Notes under the pieces: generated by a model
Seen by the model: only the letters and a program-made list of their open reading frames with translations
The model's database searches: none
What the model was told of the DNA's origin: nothing
Part shown: one piece after another, positions 25,389-36,896 of the stretch
Layout: each line of letters begins with the position of its first letter
Numbering within the stretch: position 1 is the first letter of the stretch
DNA from: Azadirachta indica
Lineage: Eukaryota > Streptophyta > Magnoliopsida > Sapindales > Meliaceae
Length of the DNA stretch: 64,000 bases
Assembly (NCBI GenBank): GCA_022749755.1
Contig: CM040451.1
Location: forward strand, 3,920,871 to 3,984,870
Direction of reading: 5' to 3'
Position numbers and translations under genes: made by a program

Positions 25389-28300
25389 TTTTTGTGAAGC
25401 GTAGTGTCCCAGGAAACACTCATTTCTGCCTATGTTGACCAAACAAAATTCTAGCATGAGATTTTTTAATTTAGGGGTAAACTTGTGCTAATGGAAAGAT
25501 GATTGAGTAAACTAGACTTTTGATACTATTAAAATTAAAATAAAAAAATAAATGTTAAAAAAGGTAATTAAATAAACGTAATATAATTTATTTTATTTCT
25601 TTCTTTTTTATCTTACCCTTTTTTTTATTCTCTTTCTTAAAGACTAAAAATCATCGGCCATTCAAGGATGGTGAACAAGAATCCCAACTCTATTTTTGCC
25701 TCTTGTTTTCATCACATTCGCTCTCGCTTCTTCCTACACTGTTGTCATCCTCTATAAACAACCAATTAACTCAACGTCGGCCAGCCAAACTCTTTCCTTT
25801 CTCTGAAGATATCTACTTTCCAACAACATTATCTAATTATCTATTTGTTAGACTCGGCTATTTTGGACACTGCTCTTAGTGGCAGAGGCGGGTGGTTTTG
25901 GGTTGTTACAACAAGATGTTAAGGAGTTTGATTTGTGAGGGAGAGAAAGTAAAGATGAATCCCGCGAAGATAAAGATGTCAAAAAGGAGGGGAAAAGTTG
26001 GAGGATGTGATGGGGAGAAGGGATGAAGAGTAATTGCTTGTCTTTGAAAATGTGCGTTTCAGATCAAAAGTGATTTGAAGCTTAGGTTTAAAGCAATAAG
26101 AGATCTTAGAGAAGGTAAAAAGACTTAATGAGTTATGAGTTTCTTGATAAGTAGTGCCCCAATGTGATAATGTAAACATACAATGAAGGAGTTAATTGGG
26201 TTTATTCAAGTAGTGGATGCTAAGGAGTTTTAAGATTTGGCTCTAATTTAATCAAATCTTATTTTTGTCAAATTTGGGATAATTACACAATCCTTCTCGC
26301 ATCTTCTGATCTATAAAACAAAAGAAAATAGTAAGGGTGCCCATTTTCTAACAAAAATTCTTTGATGCTTAACTTAGATAAGGTTCTTTAAAAATTAATT
26401 TTAATAAGATAGAATTTTGGCAAAATTTTGACCGAGTGAAAAAAAATGTATGAACTTGTCTCCACCTTGTTGATCCTTTTATAGTCAAAGTCATAAAAAT
26501 CATTGTATTTTCTATGGAGGGTTAAGATTTGGTACGAGAGTTTTTTGAGTGGTAGGATAGTGGGTAGTTATGTCCATGAATTTCCCGCTAACTGCCATTT
26601 TTATTTGTTAGTCATCACTTTCGTATGTGGCAACCTTGCTAAACTAAAACTGAACATAATTACACCCGACTTGACCACTAAAATTTACATAATTACAAGA
26701 AGATGAGTAAATTAGGATTTTAACAATTATTGACAACAAATTTGAATAATAACTCAAACACACAAAAGACAGTATATGAAATAAAGTAAAAAAAAGGTTA
26801 AGAGATTGAACACTAGATTTATAGTAGTTCAACAAACATTCGGTTTACATCCATTTCTTGAAGCTCCACTAGAAAATTTCACTAAAATTAAGTATTAAGT
26901 TCACAAAACTTCAAGATATAACTAAGGATATAGTACCCTTCAACCCTTACAAGTGTCCGCTCATCCTAAACACTCAACTATAACCTCAACCACAGGAAAT
27001 ATCCACTTCTTGTGCTTTTGTACAATCAAAAATCAAATCAAAGAGAAAAGACTACTAACAAATTGATCTCCCACAAGTATAACTAACACAAATTAATGAT
27101 CTTGGATATCTAAATGTGTGTATGACGAATTCATGCTGAAGAATGTGATTATGAATGTTGTAAGCATTTAACGTTTCTAAAAAATGTATTCAAAATCGTT
27201 ATTTGATGAATAAGAAGTCCTAAATTTATAGTTAGATCAAAATCTAGCTACTGAGGACTTAAAAGTTTAAAAATTCAAAAAGTTTCGATCGATTAATGGG
27301 TCAATTTCAATCAACCGATTTAGAAATCAAAAACTCAAAAGCAAGAAAGAAAAAGCAATGGATCGGTTTTGCCATAATAATAAACTGAGCAAGTCAAAAT
27401 GGTCAACTGGTTTTCGCACCTATTTTGCCTTAAGTTTACTCAATGACTATGGTCAAAATAGTAGATTGAATTTTTAGTTCACGTGAACCTATTTGGATCG
27501 GTACACCTAAATCAGATATGAAAATCTAGATTTCACACAAGTTTAAAATTGTTGCACTTTTATACCTTTTTCAAGTTTCAAATCCTTGCATTTTGGTTTG
27601 ATTTTCAAACCTCCAAACATTTATTTGGTTCAATTAGAGAAAATACCTTTGACCCCGAGGGTTAGAGCTAATATCCATTTCCCTCCTATTGTTTCGAAAA
27701 AACTTTATCCCTTTAACTTTAGGTTCTTTTTTTCAATTCTACCCTTTATTAATTTAAACTAAACCAATTCAACTTTAAATTGACTTGAAATCAAATCGCC
27801 TTTCTTAAAAGCCGTCAAAAATTAGAAACACTATTACAATTCGAACACAGGAATTCAATTTAAAATTTTCACCTACTCATCACTGCACCAATATCTTTAC
27901 TATTGAAAATGTTTATATTAACATTAATATATATCTCATTACATATACGTTAAAAGCTTTTTCAAAAATTTTTTCTTTTCATAATTATATTTTTAAGATT
28001 AATTTAAGAATAAATCTTATTTTCTTTATTAATAACATAATTTTATTATTAATTTCAAAATTATTTTTATTATAAATTTTCTTACTTTATTTTTTAAAAT
28101 TAATTTAAAAAAGAATATACATATTTTAACATGAGTTTAAAATATTTTGATATGAATTTAATCTAACTCATTGTTTAAATTTTTTTAATAATATTTTGTT
28201 TTCCAAATTTTTTATTGAAATAAGAAATTAAAAATGTATTTAGTTTTGAATATATTGTGAAAAAAATATTAAATATGAATTAAATTATTATATTTAAAAA

Positions 28301-29672
28301 AATTATATGGTAAAAAAAAAATATTAAAATAGGAAATAAGGTATTATATTAAATAAAATATAGATCATATTATTATTATATAAAAGAATAGGGATACAAA
28401 TGATAATAAATTAATAGGTAAACTAACGAAAATAAAAATTAAGGGGAGCATCTGTCAATTTATCTAAATATTAAGGGGACATTTATCTTTTCTCAAATAT
28501 TATAAAATATTAGATCAAACATCAGAGAGGAATATGTTATTTTCTCTAAATTTTATGTTAAAATCCTAAAAATTTATTTAGTTTTGTAATTATTATTTAA
28601 TTTCACATCAAAACAAAAAAATTATTGTGGGCCCTATAATTTGACATGTGGAACCCACATCTAACTTATAAGTCAAGTTTAAAATAATAAAAGTACTCTA
28701 AAAGATAAATTTTCCTATTATGTTAAAGAGAGTAAGAGGTAATAAGATATTTTTTAAATCTTATGAGAGTCATGAGCAATTCAATTAAATTTGAGGGGAT
28801 TAAAGGGTTATTTTTCTTTTTTTAGCCATAAATTCTGTTTATGGGATATAAATATAAAGAAAACATAGAAGTAGGTTAAAATCACCTCAAGCACTTCCTC
28901 TTGCGAGTCATCCATCTTTTTCGCTTGACACTTGGTCACTGTCGATCCATTTTTTAAAATTACATCAGTATGTTCTTTTCACATTGAAATTTTAAATAAA
29001 ACAGAAAAAAATCACGAATAGTAATACTACGGACTGACACATCCTATCAAATGTTGTGTACTTCGTCTGACAACAAAATTTATTGTTGAATCAACAGTTT
29101 CATAAATTTATAAATATATTTATAAAGAATTAAAAAAAAATAAATTTAAAATATATATTAATTATAGTATATTAATTTTTTATATATATATATAGTGTAA
29201 ATATATTAGTAAATTTATCAGAAATAAATAATTGATTAAATCACATAACAATATATAAAAAAAAATTATGGCATTCACCTCGGAAAAGATGGGATATATT
29301 GTTGCTGCTACCGCATTTTTCGGAAATATCAAAGTTAAATATTGCTTTGTCTTTATAATTACGACCCAAAGGCAGCCGAACTCCTGTAAAATATTATTCC
29401 ATATATACAAAGTTAATTTAATTTAATTTAATTTAATTTAATTTAATTTACAAATAATTAATTGAGTGCTAGCTCGTCTGAAATTTTAATTATTGTACTG
29501 AATGGATGAATGGAATGAATGATGATTACTTGACGTTAAACATTAAAGAGAATTATAATTACTTACTCAAGAAAAAGGGATACTTATCGGAGAAAGAGGA
29601 AGAACGGCAACGTGTACCGCCGGAAACCGCCGGAGACCGGCGAATGAAGAGGTTTGTAGAATGCATAGACAT
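20252..29672 (-). CDS. Class II diterpene cyclase (copalyl diphosphate synthase family), complete, 15 exons, 831 aa
   Basis: Exons: 29567-29672, 29279-29383, 28886-28974, 24717-25032, 24412-24595, 23790-24004, 23575-23695, 23362-23474, 23017-23246, 22701-22816, 22081-22179, 21517-21762, 21272-21395, 20589-20786, 20252-20485. Phases close to 2496 nt. The start at 29672 is preceded by an in-frame TAG and opens a Ser/Arg-rich plastid transit peptide ([19 protein letters not shown]). Then come [22 protein letters not shown], the class II acid motif DIDDT (396-400), [25 protein letters not shown] and a C-terminal KVLFERVK. No DDxxD class I motif is evident. The family protonates and cyclises GGPP to a bicyclic diphosphate in plastids. 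Odd features: Tyr282, Cys341 and Gln350 replace the His, Asn and His of gibberellin-type ent-CPS, and there is one extra residue in [12 protein letters not shown]. Best guess is specialised metabolism with altered product. Intron 3 is 3.9 kb. Confidence 0.92.
21395..21420 (-). repeat. (TG)n tract abutting the exon 13 splice acceptor
   Basis: On the coding strand a run of about ten TG units leads directly into GCAG, the acceptor of exon 13 (exon starts at 21395) of the cyclase. It replaces the usual polypyrimidine tract and may be length-variable. Confidence 0.75.
21825..22020. mobile_element. GC-richer repeat-like insert in cyclase intron 11
   Basis: Within a very AT-rich intron, about 190 bases have near-normal GC and lack stops over a stretch on the plus strand (for example TTTTGTCCTTCAAGCCTTCG). 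This compositional island looks like a fragment of a retroelement rather than gene sequence. I recognise no protein. Confidence 0.35.
24332..24368. repeat. CA/CG/TG/TA alternating purine-pyrimidine tract
   Basis: GTGTGCGCGCACACGCACGC followed by GTGTGTGTGTGTATATATAG in intron 5 of the cyclase. The strictly alternating tract could adopt Z-DNA and is probably polymorphic. Confidence 0.7.
26775..27430 (+). repeat. Dispersed repeat R2, copy b (in cyclase intron 3)
   Basis: Partner of 19225-19880, about 7.55 kb away in the same orientation. The 5' and 3' limits are approximate. It has no open frame of note. The pair brackets the main body of the cyclase gene. Confidence 0.85.
27825..27900 (-). 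mobile_element. SINE-like fragment with pol III boxes
   Basis: On the minus strand TTGGTGCAGTGATGAGTAGG (box A-like) is followed about 20 bases later by GTGTTCGAATTG (box B-like). It lies inside cyclase intron 3. Assigned by the two promoter boxes only. Confidence 0.3.
29413..29450. repeat. (TTTAA)n pentanucleotide tandem, 7-8 units
   Basis: TTAATTTAATTTAATTTAAT and onward, a perfect five-base tandem in intron 1 of the cyclase, about 30 bases upstream of the exon 2 acceptor. Confidence 0.9.
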
Positions 29673-30420
29673 GGCCTATGTTTTGTTTGGCTGAATAGAA
29701 AAATGATAGACATGAACAATAAGTTTGCTTATTAAGAAGAAGGAAAAAAAGATCAACGGTGGGGGTGGTGGCCACGATGGTTTATGGTACGGAAGGGACT
29801 TGAAGTGATGGATCACATCTTTCTCATCACTCAATTCAACTACCCCTATCCAAGACAACATGTACTAGACTGTATTAAATTGTGATATATTGAATTGAAG
29901 TGAAGTACATTGTTAGGGCATTTATTGTATAAAATGTAATACGGTGTTTTCCTTTGTTGTGTAATTATATTATAAAATATTAATTATATGAATTTTATTT
30001 TTTATTATTTAATTATATATTCTTATTCTTAATTGATAATTAAATAATTCAAAAGTATATGTGTTATTATCCAAAAAGTTGTCACTATTTTTCATACCGG
30101 CCGACCATTGTCGGTAACAAGCGGTTGTCATCTATTTGAGTTACTATATACATTATTAGAATTTTTATTAAATGTTTTATGTAATGGTATTATTACGTAA
30201 TTCAAATATTTAATTTCAAATTTATGGCAAATGTTTGCTTAAATGATAATGGTAATGATATTTTAAAATTTTAATGATATTCATGGTGATTCAAACTATG
30301 GTCGGTGGTTACGATTAATGGCAGCAATGATAATGGTCAATGACAATGTAAGATATTTTAAAATTATTATTCTTCAAAATTTATTTTTTAACAAATTAAA
30401 AAAATAATAAAGTCAACACT
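29673..30420 (-). promoter_or_regulatory. Upstream region of the cyclase
   Basis: Non-coding DNA directly 5' of the cyclase ATG, so it should hold the leader and core promoter. On the coding strand an AT-rich TATACAATAAATG lies near 29915-29933 and could be a TATA element, but several alternatives exist. No gene lies on the opposite strand. Confidence 0.35.
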
Positions 30421-30426
30421 TAACTT

Positions 30427-30456
30427 GGGGGTAGGGGGTGGGGGTTGGTTTTGGGG
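30427..30456 (+). promoter_or_regulatory. Potential G-quadruplex motif
   Basis: Four G runs (G5, G5, G5, G4) with loops of 2, 1 and 8 bases stand out in AT-rich DNA. The site is about 755 bases upstream of the cyclase start codon, with the G-rich strand opposite to the coding strand. A regulatory role is unproven. Confidence 0.6.
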
Positions 30457-30579
30457 ATAGGTCAAGTATGGGAATATTGAATTGTATTATTATTAATTTT
30501 TATATAGTTTAATCCCCTTAAATTTTAACACCAAACATTGAATTAAAAAGTTTTTATCCAACAAAATAAAATAATACAA

Positions 30580-30665
30580 TAACAATAGAGATGATAAAAT
30601 TTTCCATGGGTTAGAGCCCTATAGGGATCCATCTTAAATGGGTTAAAATTAGGACGATATAATGA
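30580..30665. mobile_element. hAT-like element end (relic)
   Basis: ATGATAAAATTTTCCATGGG, TAGAGCCCTATAGGGATCC and TTAAATGGGTT recall the reverse of plant hAT-type ends of the 'GGGATGGCAA ... CCATCCCC' style. A similar end lies at 32570-32750. There is no transposase. Confidence 0.3.
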
Positions 30666-31599
30666 AAAATGATGTAGAAAGTTGAGGAAGATTAATCCTT
30701 ATTGTTAATAGGGTGAGATTTTTAGAAACAAATTTAAAAATTACAAATATAGTTTGTTTAATTTATTAATATAAATATTGGACATATTATGTGCAATTCA
30801 TGCGATGGTAAATGTTTAGTTCAATGTCATCCACTTCCCTTATTCAAATTCAACCAAACATTTATAAAGAGTCGGGTTTAGGCTAGTAAATAATTCAATT
30901 AAAATATATTATTTTAAAATTTTAAAAGATTAGGTTCATATTTAAATCATCAAATGAAGAAACTAAAAAACATTTGAGGGTCAGAGTGGTAATGAAATTT
31001 TTCTTATATATTAAGGGAATATTAGGATATTTGACTAAAAATTAGGGAGTAATTTGACATTTTTTCTAGTGCTTTTGAAAAATTCAAAAAAAATAAAATG
31101 CCCGTTACCTCTATTTTTGAGATAATATCTCATTTATATTTTCTTTAATATCCCATTATTCTTTTAAATTCTAATTTTACCCTTTAATATTTTAAATAGT
31201 TTCAATTTAGTATTTTGTAAACGGATTAAATTGAAAGGTAAAACAAAAAAAATTAAAAATTAAAAGAGTGATAGGGTATTATAAAAAATATAGAAGAGTA
31301 ATGAGTTATTGCTTGAAAAAATAGTGAAATAATGGACATTCTCCCATCCAAAAACTTACCATCAACTCCCGATGAAACAAACTGAAGTACTGTAATAAGG
31401 AAGATTCTATGAAATTTTATAAATTTTCTATCAAAGTGTGGTTTCAATAAACTTCAGGGGAGGTATATGCAAATACTAGAATTTGATATATTTTATAAAA
31501 AGATTAGCATTTTTTTAAAATTATCAATTTGATTTAAACATTTCAGTCAATGTCACTTTCATCCCTTGACAAAATATTTGTTAAGTGGTTTTTTTAATT

Positions 31600-31860
31600 T
31601 ATGTGAGGAAGGAGGTGGCAGATGGGCCAAGTCGGGTTCTAGCCCGTGACACGGTTCGGTTATTGTTCACAGCCAGACTTGGCACGACACAGTGTTGGGT
31701 CGAGTTGCCCTGAAGAAAAGGTCCACAAGCTGTTCTCAGCCCGTTCTGTACCGGCTTGGTCTGAGCTGGTAAAGGGCCATGCTTGGCCCAATTCAATAAA
31801 ACACAAAAACAAAACCCGTTGGCCATTTATTTCAATGTTTTAGAGGCCAATCATAAAACA
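31600..31860. mobile_element. GC-rich non-autonomous element relic
   Basis: A 250-base island of balanced composition rich in GGCC, GCCCGT and GGGCC words (for example GATGGGCCAAGTCGGGTTCT near the left and GGGCCATGCTTGGCCC near the right) in otherwise AT-rich DNA. Such words are typical of plant hAT-derived non-autonomous elements. The open frames across it on both strands are by-products of composition. Confidence 0.35.
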
Positions 31861-32569
31861 CAAAAAAATTCATTAGGCCTATTTATATCAGCTACAGCTA
31901 ATTAAGAATTGTTTTGATTATCTAACAAATAATATTAATTTTAAATTTAATGCAAAATTTAATTAAATTCAAATTATAAAATTATTACAATAAAATTTAA
32001 TTGTTTATGCATTCAATTTACTTTGAATACAACTATACAAATTACATAAATTTGTATCAATTTCTTAAATAATTAAATTTAATTAATTTTTTAATAAGAT
32101 AAGAGTAATAAATTATAATAAGAGAATTAAATTTGGTATCATGTAATAATAGAATTAGTAATTAGATATATTTTATATTCTTAATAAATAATTTAACTTA
32201 ATTTTGATTAAAAATGTAGAAAAAAGAATAAAATTTTAAATATTTGTATTTGTAATAAATATAATATGTATGTATTTTTTTTTTATATTAATTAAAGAAC
32301 TTTATAATGTTTCTTAAGAAAATAAAATGAATGTAATATAATTTTTTAAATAGATATATTAAATGTAAAAATAAAATGCTTAAAATATTTCATTAATTTT
32401 TTATAATTAAATATGAAAGTATTACTATAAAAGTTAAATATGAGTTTGGTCAGAAATATTTTAGTATGCGAGTTTAGTTAACTTCTTGTTATAATTTTTT
32501 TTGATAATAGTACTTTTATAAAATAATAAATTAAAAAATCTAATTTTAACATTTTAATCCTTAGTGTAT

Positions 32570-32755
32570 AGGGATGACAATTTTTCTTGCGGGGTTAAGA
32601 GCCTAACCCGTTCGGGTTAAGAATTGAAAAGAAGATTTCTTAACAAATCAGGATTGCGGACAATTTTTCGTCTCCAATTTGACAACAAGTCAAGAATGGG
32701 GATGGCCTTATTTCCCTAACCCATCCCCAATCCCTCAAAAAAGATTTCAAAATTA
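32570..32755. mobile_element. hAT-like non-autonomous element relic
   Basis: Starts TAGGGATGACAATTTTTCTT and contains CTAACCCGTTCGGGTTAAG, then AATGGGGATGGCC and CCCATCCCCAATCCC. The 'GGGATG-ACAATTTTT' start with 'CCATCCCC' inside is a widespread plant hAT-associated pattern. Non-coding. Confidence 0.4.
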
Positions 32756-32874
32756 TTTTACAAAATTATAATTGTATCCATATTATTTAATAAATAATTG
32801 TACAAGTTATACATTTTTTTGTCTATCAAGTCCTTAAAAAAAGTTTATACTTTTTTAATTTAATTAATGTTCAC

Positions 32875-33200
32875 GGGGTAATCTACTTGATCCACGTGGA
32901 GAATCGTGATTAGTTAATTGTTGATGTTGGCCTAATATCACTCTCGATGGGCTTCGATATTACTAGGCCTCTAGATCTAAATCAAGCTTTCATTTCCCAT
33001 TTCTGAGTTGCGGAGAGTAAGACTTACTACGTCCCTTAGATCGCACTTAGTGGTCTGAGAATCATAATGTTGCAAACTTAAAAGACTGGCTTAGAGTTGA
33101 ACGTAGAATTTTCTACTGCCACCTCTTACCACTTTTGTATCGGAAAAATACATAGAAAAAGCACGAAACACAAATTATGAGTCCACGATATGTAGGAGCA
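32875..33200 (+). repeat. Dispersed repeat R3, copy b
   Basis: Partner of 18985-19225. Its right part (ACACAAATTATGAGTCCACG-like, 33155-33190) is also inverted relative to 34100-34170 (CTCACAATTTGTGTTCC). An inverted pair about 0.9 kb apart is therefore nested here. The intervening DNA has no frame I can assign. Confidence 0.6.
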
Positions 33201-34250
33201 AGTTAGTTCTAATACAAATTTAAAGGAACACAATAGATTAATGGTGAATCGCAACTACGAAGGAATCAGATCAATATTGAATAGGTTAGCTCGCAATGGT
33301 ATTCAATACGATTGGTTGCAGTTGACAAAGTAAGGTTGCGAACAAGGTTGTTTTGGTGTCTAAAAAAACTAGTTTAATAATCAGTTAATGCAAGAGAGAT
33401 GACAGGACAATAAGGGAATGTTTAAGGTTAACTTGGACGACAGGTAATTGCAGAAAGGTAAGTTAAGGATTACGAGTATTATTGCAAGGAGAAGGCGTGA
33501 TCTTAGACTTGTCATTTTTACCCTAATGATGTGACGTGATATCTTATTGTTGTGCTTTTAGATGAGAAGTCATAATATAATGTAGAGTTAAAGTAAAATA
33601 AGATTATCTTATATGATCCCATTTTAATATAAGTTAAACTCCTTAAGATAAGTCTTTATCTAGGAATAAAATTAGTATAATGTAATCCTATTTGAAAGAA
33701 ATATTCAATGATTTATACGTGTAATAAAACATCTATTCTAATTATTCTTAATTGGAATAAGACACTTATCCTAATTAATTCAATTTAGAAAGAGAATTTA
33801 AATATTCATACTTGTAATGAAATACTTTACTTAAATACTTTTAATAAAATACCTTTTAATTAATCCTAATTAGAATAAAATACTTATTTTAATTAATATT
33901 AGAATAATTAAAATAAAGTTTGGGTTAAAAAGGATTATAAACTTTTGAGCTTTAAAAAGAGAAGTCTTTTGGGCTTTTTGTGTTCTTTCTTTATCTATCC
34001 AATCATATAATAGATCTTTTGAGTTTAAATATCCCTAAGTAGGATAGGCTTAGGACATTAGATTAATTTGGGGTAAACTTTATATTACTTTAACTTTTCA
34101 CATCATAACTCACAATTTGTGTTCCAAGGAGTAATTTTGTTCATTGTGCTTTTTTATACATTATTTGGGGAAACGATGTAGTTTTGCCTTTGGGCTTGAG
34201 TTTGGACCCATGATCAGTTTTTGTGTATCAACAATTAATTAGGTTATTTA
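33200..34250. mobile_element. Interior of an inverted-repeat-bounded insertion
   Basis: The segment between the inverted words at about 33140-33190 and 34100-34170 is less AT-rich than its surroundings and contains repeated TTAATCCTAATTAGAATAAAA-type phrases (33735-33900). No reading frame is recognisable. Probably a decayed element. Confidence 0.3.
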
Positions 34251-34912
34251 GATAATATTATTATATTCTCTTAATATTCTAAATTCTTAGTTATATATAT
34301 GTATATATATATAAAGAAAATCCTAGATCTAAAGAAAACCCTCACTTTTTCATAACCACCCTAAACATTTTTTTTTTTGTAAAATTATCCAAAAATAAAA
34401 AAATCCAAGATTGGTTTAATATATTTTCTCTAATATTATTAATTTTATTAAAAATTAGATCATAATTTACTTCTATATTTATTTATTTTTCTATTTATAT
34501 AAGTTAATAAAAAAAATAGTAAATGTATTAATCAAATATGATATTTTGTTCTAAGAAAATTTTATTAACTGTAATATTCTATATAAATTGTCTCAATTAA
34601 TTGATAATTCTGGTACATTATTTTATTTTAACAATTAATTTATAAAAAATTAAATATTTATTTTTATTATATTATTTTGATAACATATGAAATGGTGGTT
34701 TCACATATCAAAAAACTTATTGTTAAATAATAAATTTTTTGATAAAAGAAAAATAACAAATTGGTATCAAACAAAATAATCAATTTATAATTAATGAGTT
34801 AATTTGTTGTAATATAATAATATAAGATTAACAAAAAAAGAAAAGAATTCTTAATTTTTTTTCTTTTCAGATTTTGTTTTCTTATTTATCAAATAAAATA
34901 TTGGGTAATTTT

Positions 34913-35672
34913 CCACTTTATACTTGTATTTATTGATAATAATCACAAAAAACCTCAATTTTTTTAAAAATATATCAGCAATACCCTTAAAAAACTAAAT
35001 GACATATTTACCCTTATGTTGTTAATACTGTGTATGCAAAGATAAAAATAACCATGTACAATAAAAAACAAAATTAACCGTATAAATAGTTATTAATTTA
35101 TATTTTTTTGAGAAAAATAAATTATTTATATATTAAAATTAAATTGAAAATTTCTCTTAAAAAAAACTTGAATTAAATTATCCTAAAAAACAAACCGTAT
35201 ATAAAATTAATTAATATTACTATTATATCATGAGTTGTATACATTTAAATTTTTTATTATATTTTTTTCATATGTAAAATATCAAATCATCATTAATTAA
35301 AATTTTTATAAATATTAATTTATTTGTTATTTTTAATTAGGTAGTTAATTAATTAATTTATATATGGTTTATTTTAATAGATAATTTAATTCAAGTCTAT
35401 TTTATTTATTGTTTTAAGAGAAAATTTCAACTTAATTTTAATACATAGTTAGTTTACTTTTTCCAACAAAATATACATTACTAATTACACATAAGATAAT
35501 TTTGTACTTTAATTTTATAGGGTTATTTTTGTCTTTACACACACAATATTAACAATAGTAACGCTAAATGTGTTATTTTATTAATTTTAGGGGCACCTCC
35601 TAATACATTTCAAAAAATTGATATTACTTATGATGATTGTCAATAAATAAGGGTGTAAAATTAAAATTTATC
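34913..35672. mobile_element. Terminal-inverted-repeat element, about 0.75 kb
   Basis: Left arm (from TGGGTAATTTTCCACTTTAT) and right arm are inverted over about 300 bases. TTATTGATAATAATCA faces TGATTGTCAATAAATAA, CACATAA/TTACCCTTATGTTGTTAATA faces ACAATATTAACAATAGTAAC, and AAAGATAAAAATAACC faces GGTTATTTTTGTCTTT. The interior is AT-rich and non-coding. The long arms suggest a Mutator-like or foldback non-autonomous element. Confidence 0.75.
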
Positions 35673-36242
35673 CTAAAATATTTTTAACACTGAACAATTA
35701 AAATTTTAATAAATACGATGACTAATTACATTTTGATCATAATTTCATTAAGAGTTTTAGATATCTCTTCAATGTAGAATTATAAATACATAATATGATA
35801 ATTAATCATACTTATTTATAATTAATATAAAAAAAAAAAAATAAATATGTTAACAAATATAACTAAATAATTCAATTTGTATAAATGAGTTCGAATAATC
35901 ATACAATAGTATATTAATTATAATATTAATTTATATAATTGTTATTTAATATTATGTCTAAAAATTACATACAATCCTTATAATTTATAATAATAAATTA
36001 TATCAATAAATTTTTAAGATAAAATTTTCTCATCTTATTTTAACAATTCATTTATAAAAACATTAAATATTTATTTTTGACATGTGAAATAGTGATTTCA
36101 CATATAAAAAGTTAATTTATTATTATTAAAAAATATACAAAAATTATTGTTAGATTATACAATTATTTTACATCAATAATAATATAAATTAAATATTTAT
36201 TCATTGTTAAATATATTTCATTTATATATTTTAATGAATAAA

Positions 36243-36305
36243 TTGGGGTGGTGTAGTGATAAAATGATTGTATATTCTACCAAGTCTTGTTTTCTAGTCC
36301 GCACA
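36243..36305 (+). mobile_element. Possible SINE-like pol III fragment
   Basis: GGGGTGGTGTAGTGATAAAA resembles a box A region and TTTTCTAGTCCGC a very weak box B about 40 bases later. Weak evidence. Confidence 0.2.
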
Positions 36306-36554
36306 ACTATAATTTGTTTGTTAGGAATATATGTCTATTTTCTTATAAAATTTATAATAGTTGATGGTAACTCATTGTTGTATAGAATCTATTTATTTTG
36401 TCAATGTCTGTCATGTTCATTTTAGTTAAAATATAAAAAAAAAAAAAGGTATTTAACTATTAAGTTAATGAATAAAAAGTTATAATGAAATATTTTTAAA
36501 ATAATTGGAAAGTATCGGATAATTAGACCAACCTAAGTGGGAAATCGAGAATTG

Positions 36555-36835
36555 TTCCTTGAAGCGTTTGCGAGGGTGGGCTTATGGCCGAGGATGAATC
36601 AACGCATTTGGAAGCAGCGCCAATGCTTTTCCTTGCCAATTTGGATATTATTAGCCACAAAATTATTAAACAAAAAACTTGGAGTTCGTATGCCCATAAT
36701 TAATTTGATTTGTAGAAGTTTTGATTTGGAGAGGAAAAGAAAATATAAAAAAATAAATAGTAAATTTTTACTTTTATTTATAGAATTTTCGGATTCTCAA
36801 TTTATAAAAAATGAATTATATTATAATTTTTAGAT
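36555..36835 (+). repeat. Dispersed repeat R4, copy a (possible old coding relic)
   Basis: Matches 47953-48210 in the same orientation. Shared words include TTTGCGAG, TTTCCTTG, GATATTATT, AAATTATTAA, CATAATTAATTTGATTTG and TTTTATTTAT near the end. One frame of the other copy reads REWIYVW...SAWNQALTTFLVNYD; here that frame is interrupted. Function unknown. Confidence 0.6.
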
Positions 36836-36896
36836 AATCTTTTCATAAAATGATTTAATTATGAAAATTTTAATTATAATTCAATTCTTGTGGGCT

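Larger units (their letters stand above)
25033..28885 (-). other. Cyclase intron 3 (3.85 kb) enlarged by repeats
   Basis: This intron separates the third coding exon from the exon with ISPYDTAW. It holds a TA microsatellite near 25356-25390, R2 copy b (26775-27430), a minus-strand SINE-like spot near 27825-27900 and long AT-rich DNA. Its donor is GTGATT and its acceptor TTTTTTTTTCTCAAAAG. It accounts for about 40% of the gene length. Confidence 0.85.

Noticed and set aside
29506..29694. Plus-strand 62-codon frame over the cyclase first exon
   Set aside because: Antisense shadow of the transit-peptide exon; no homology and no upstream context.
31599..31843. Overlapping 65-75 codon frames on both strands
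   Set aside because: Both arise from a GC-rich repeat island with GGCC-type words; no protein family matches.
36204..36425. 73-codon hydrophobic plus-strand frame
   Set aside because: Composition-driven (T-rich) frame in AT-rich DNA; no homology.
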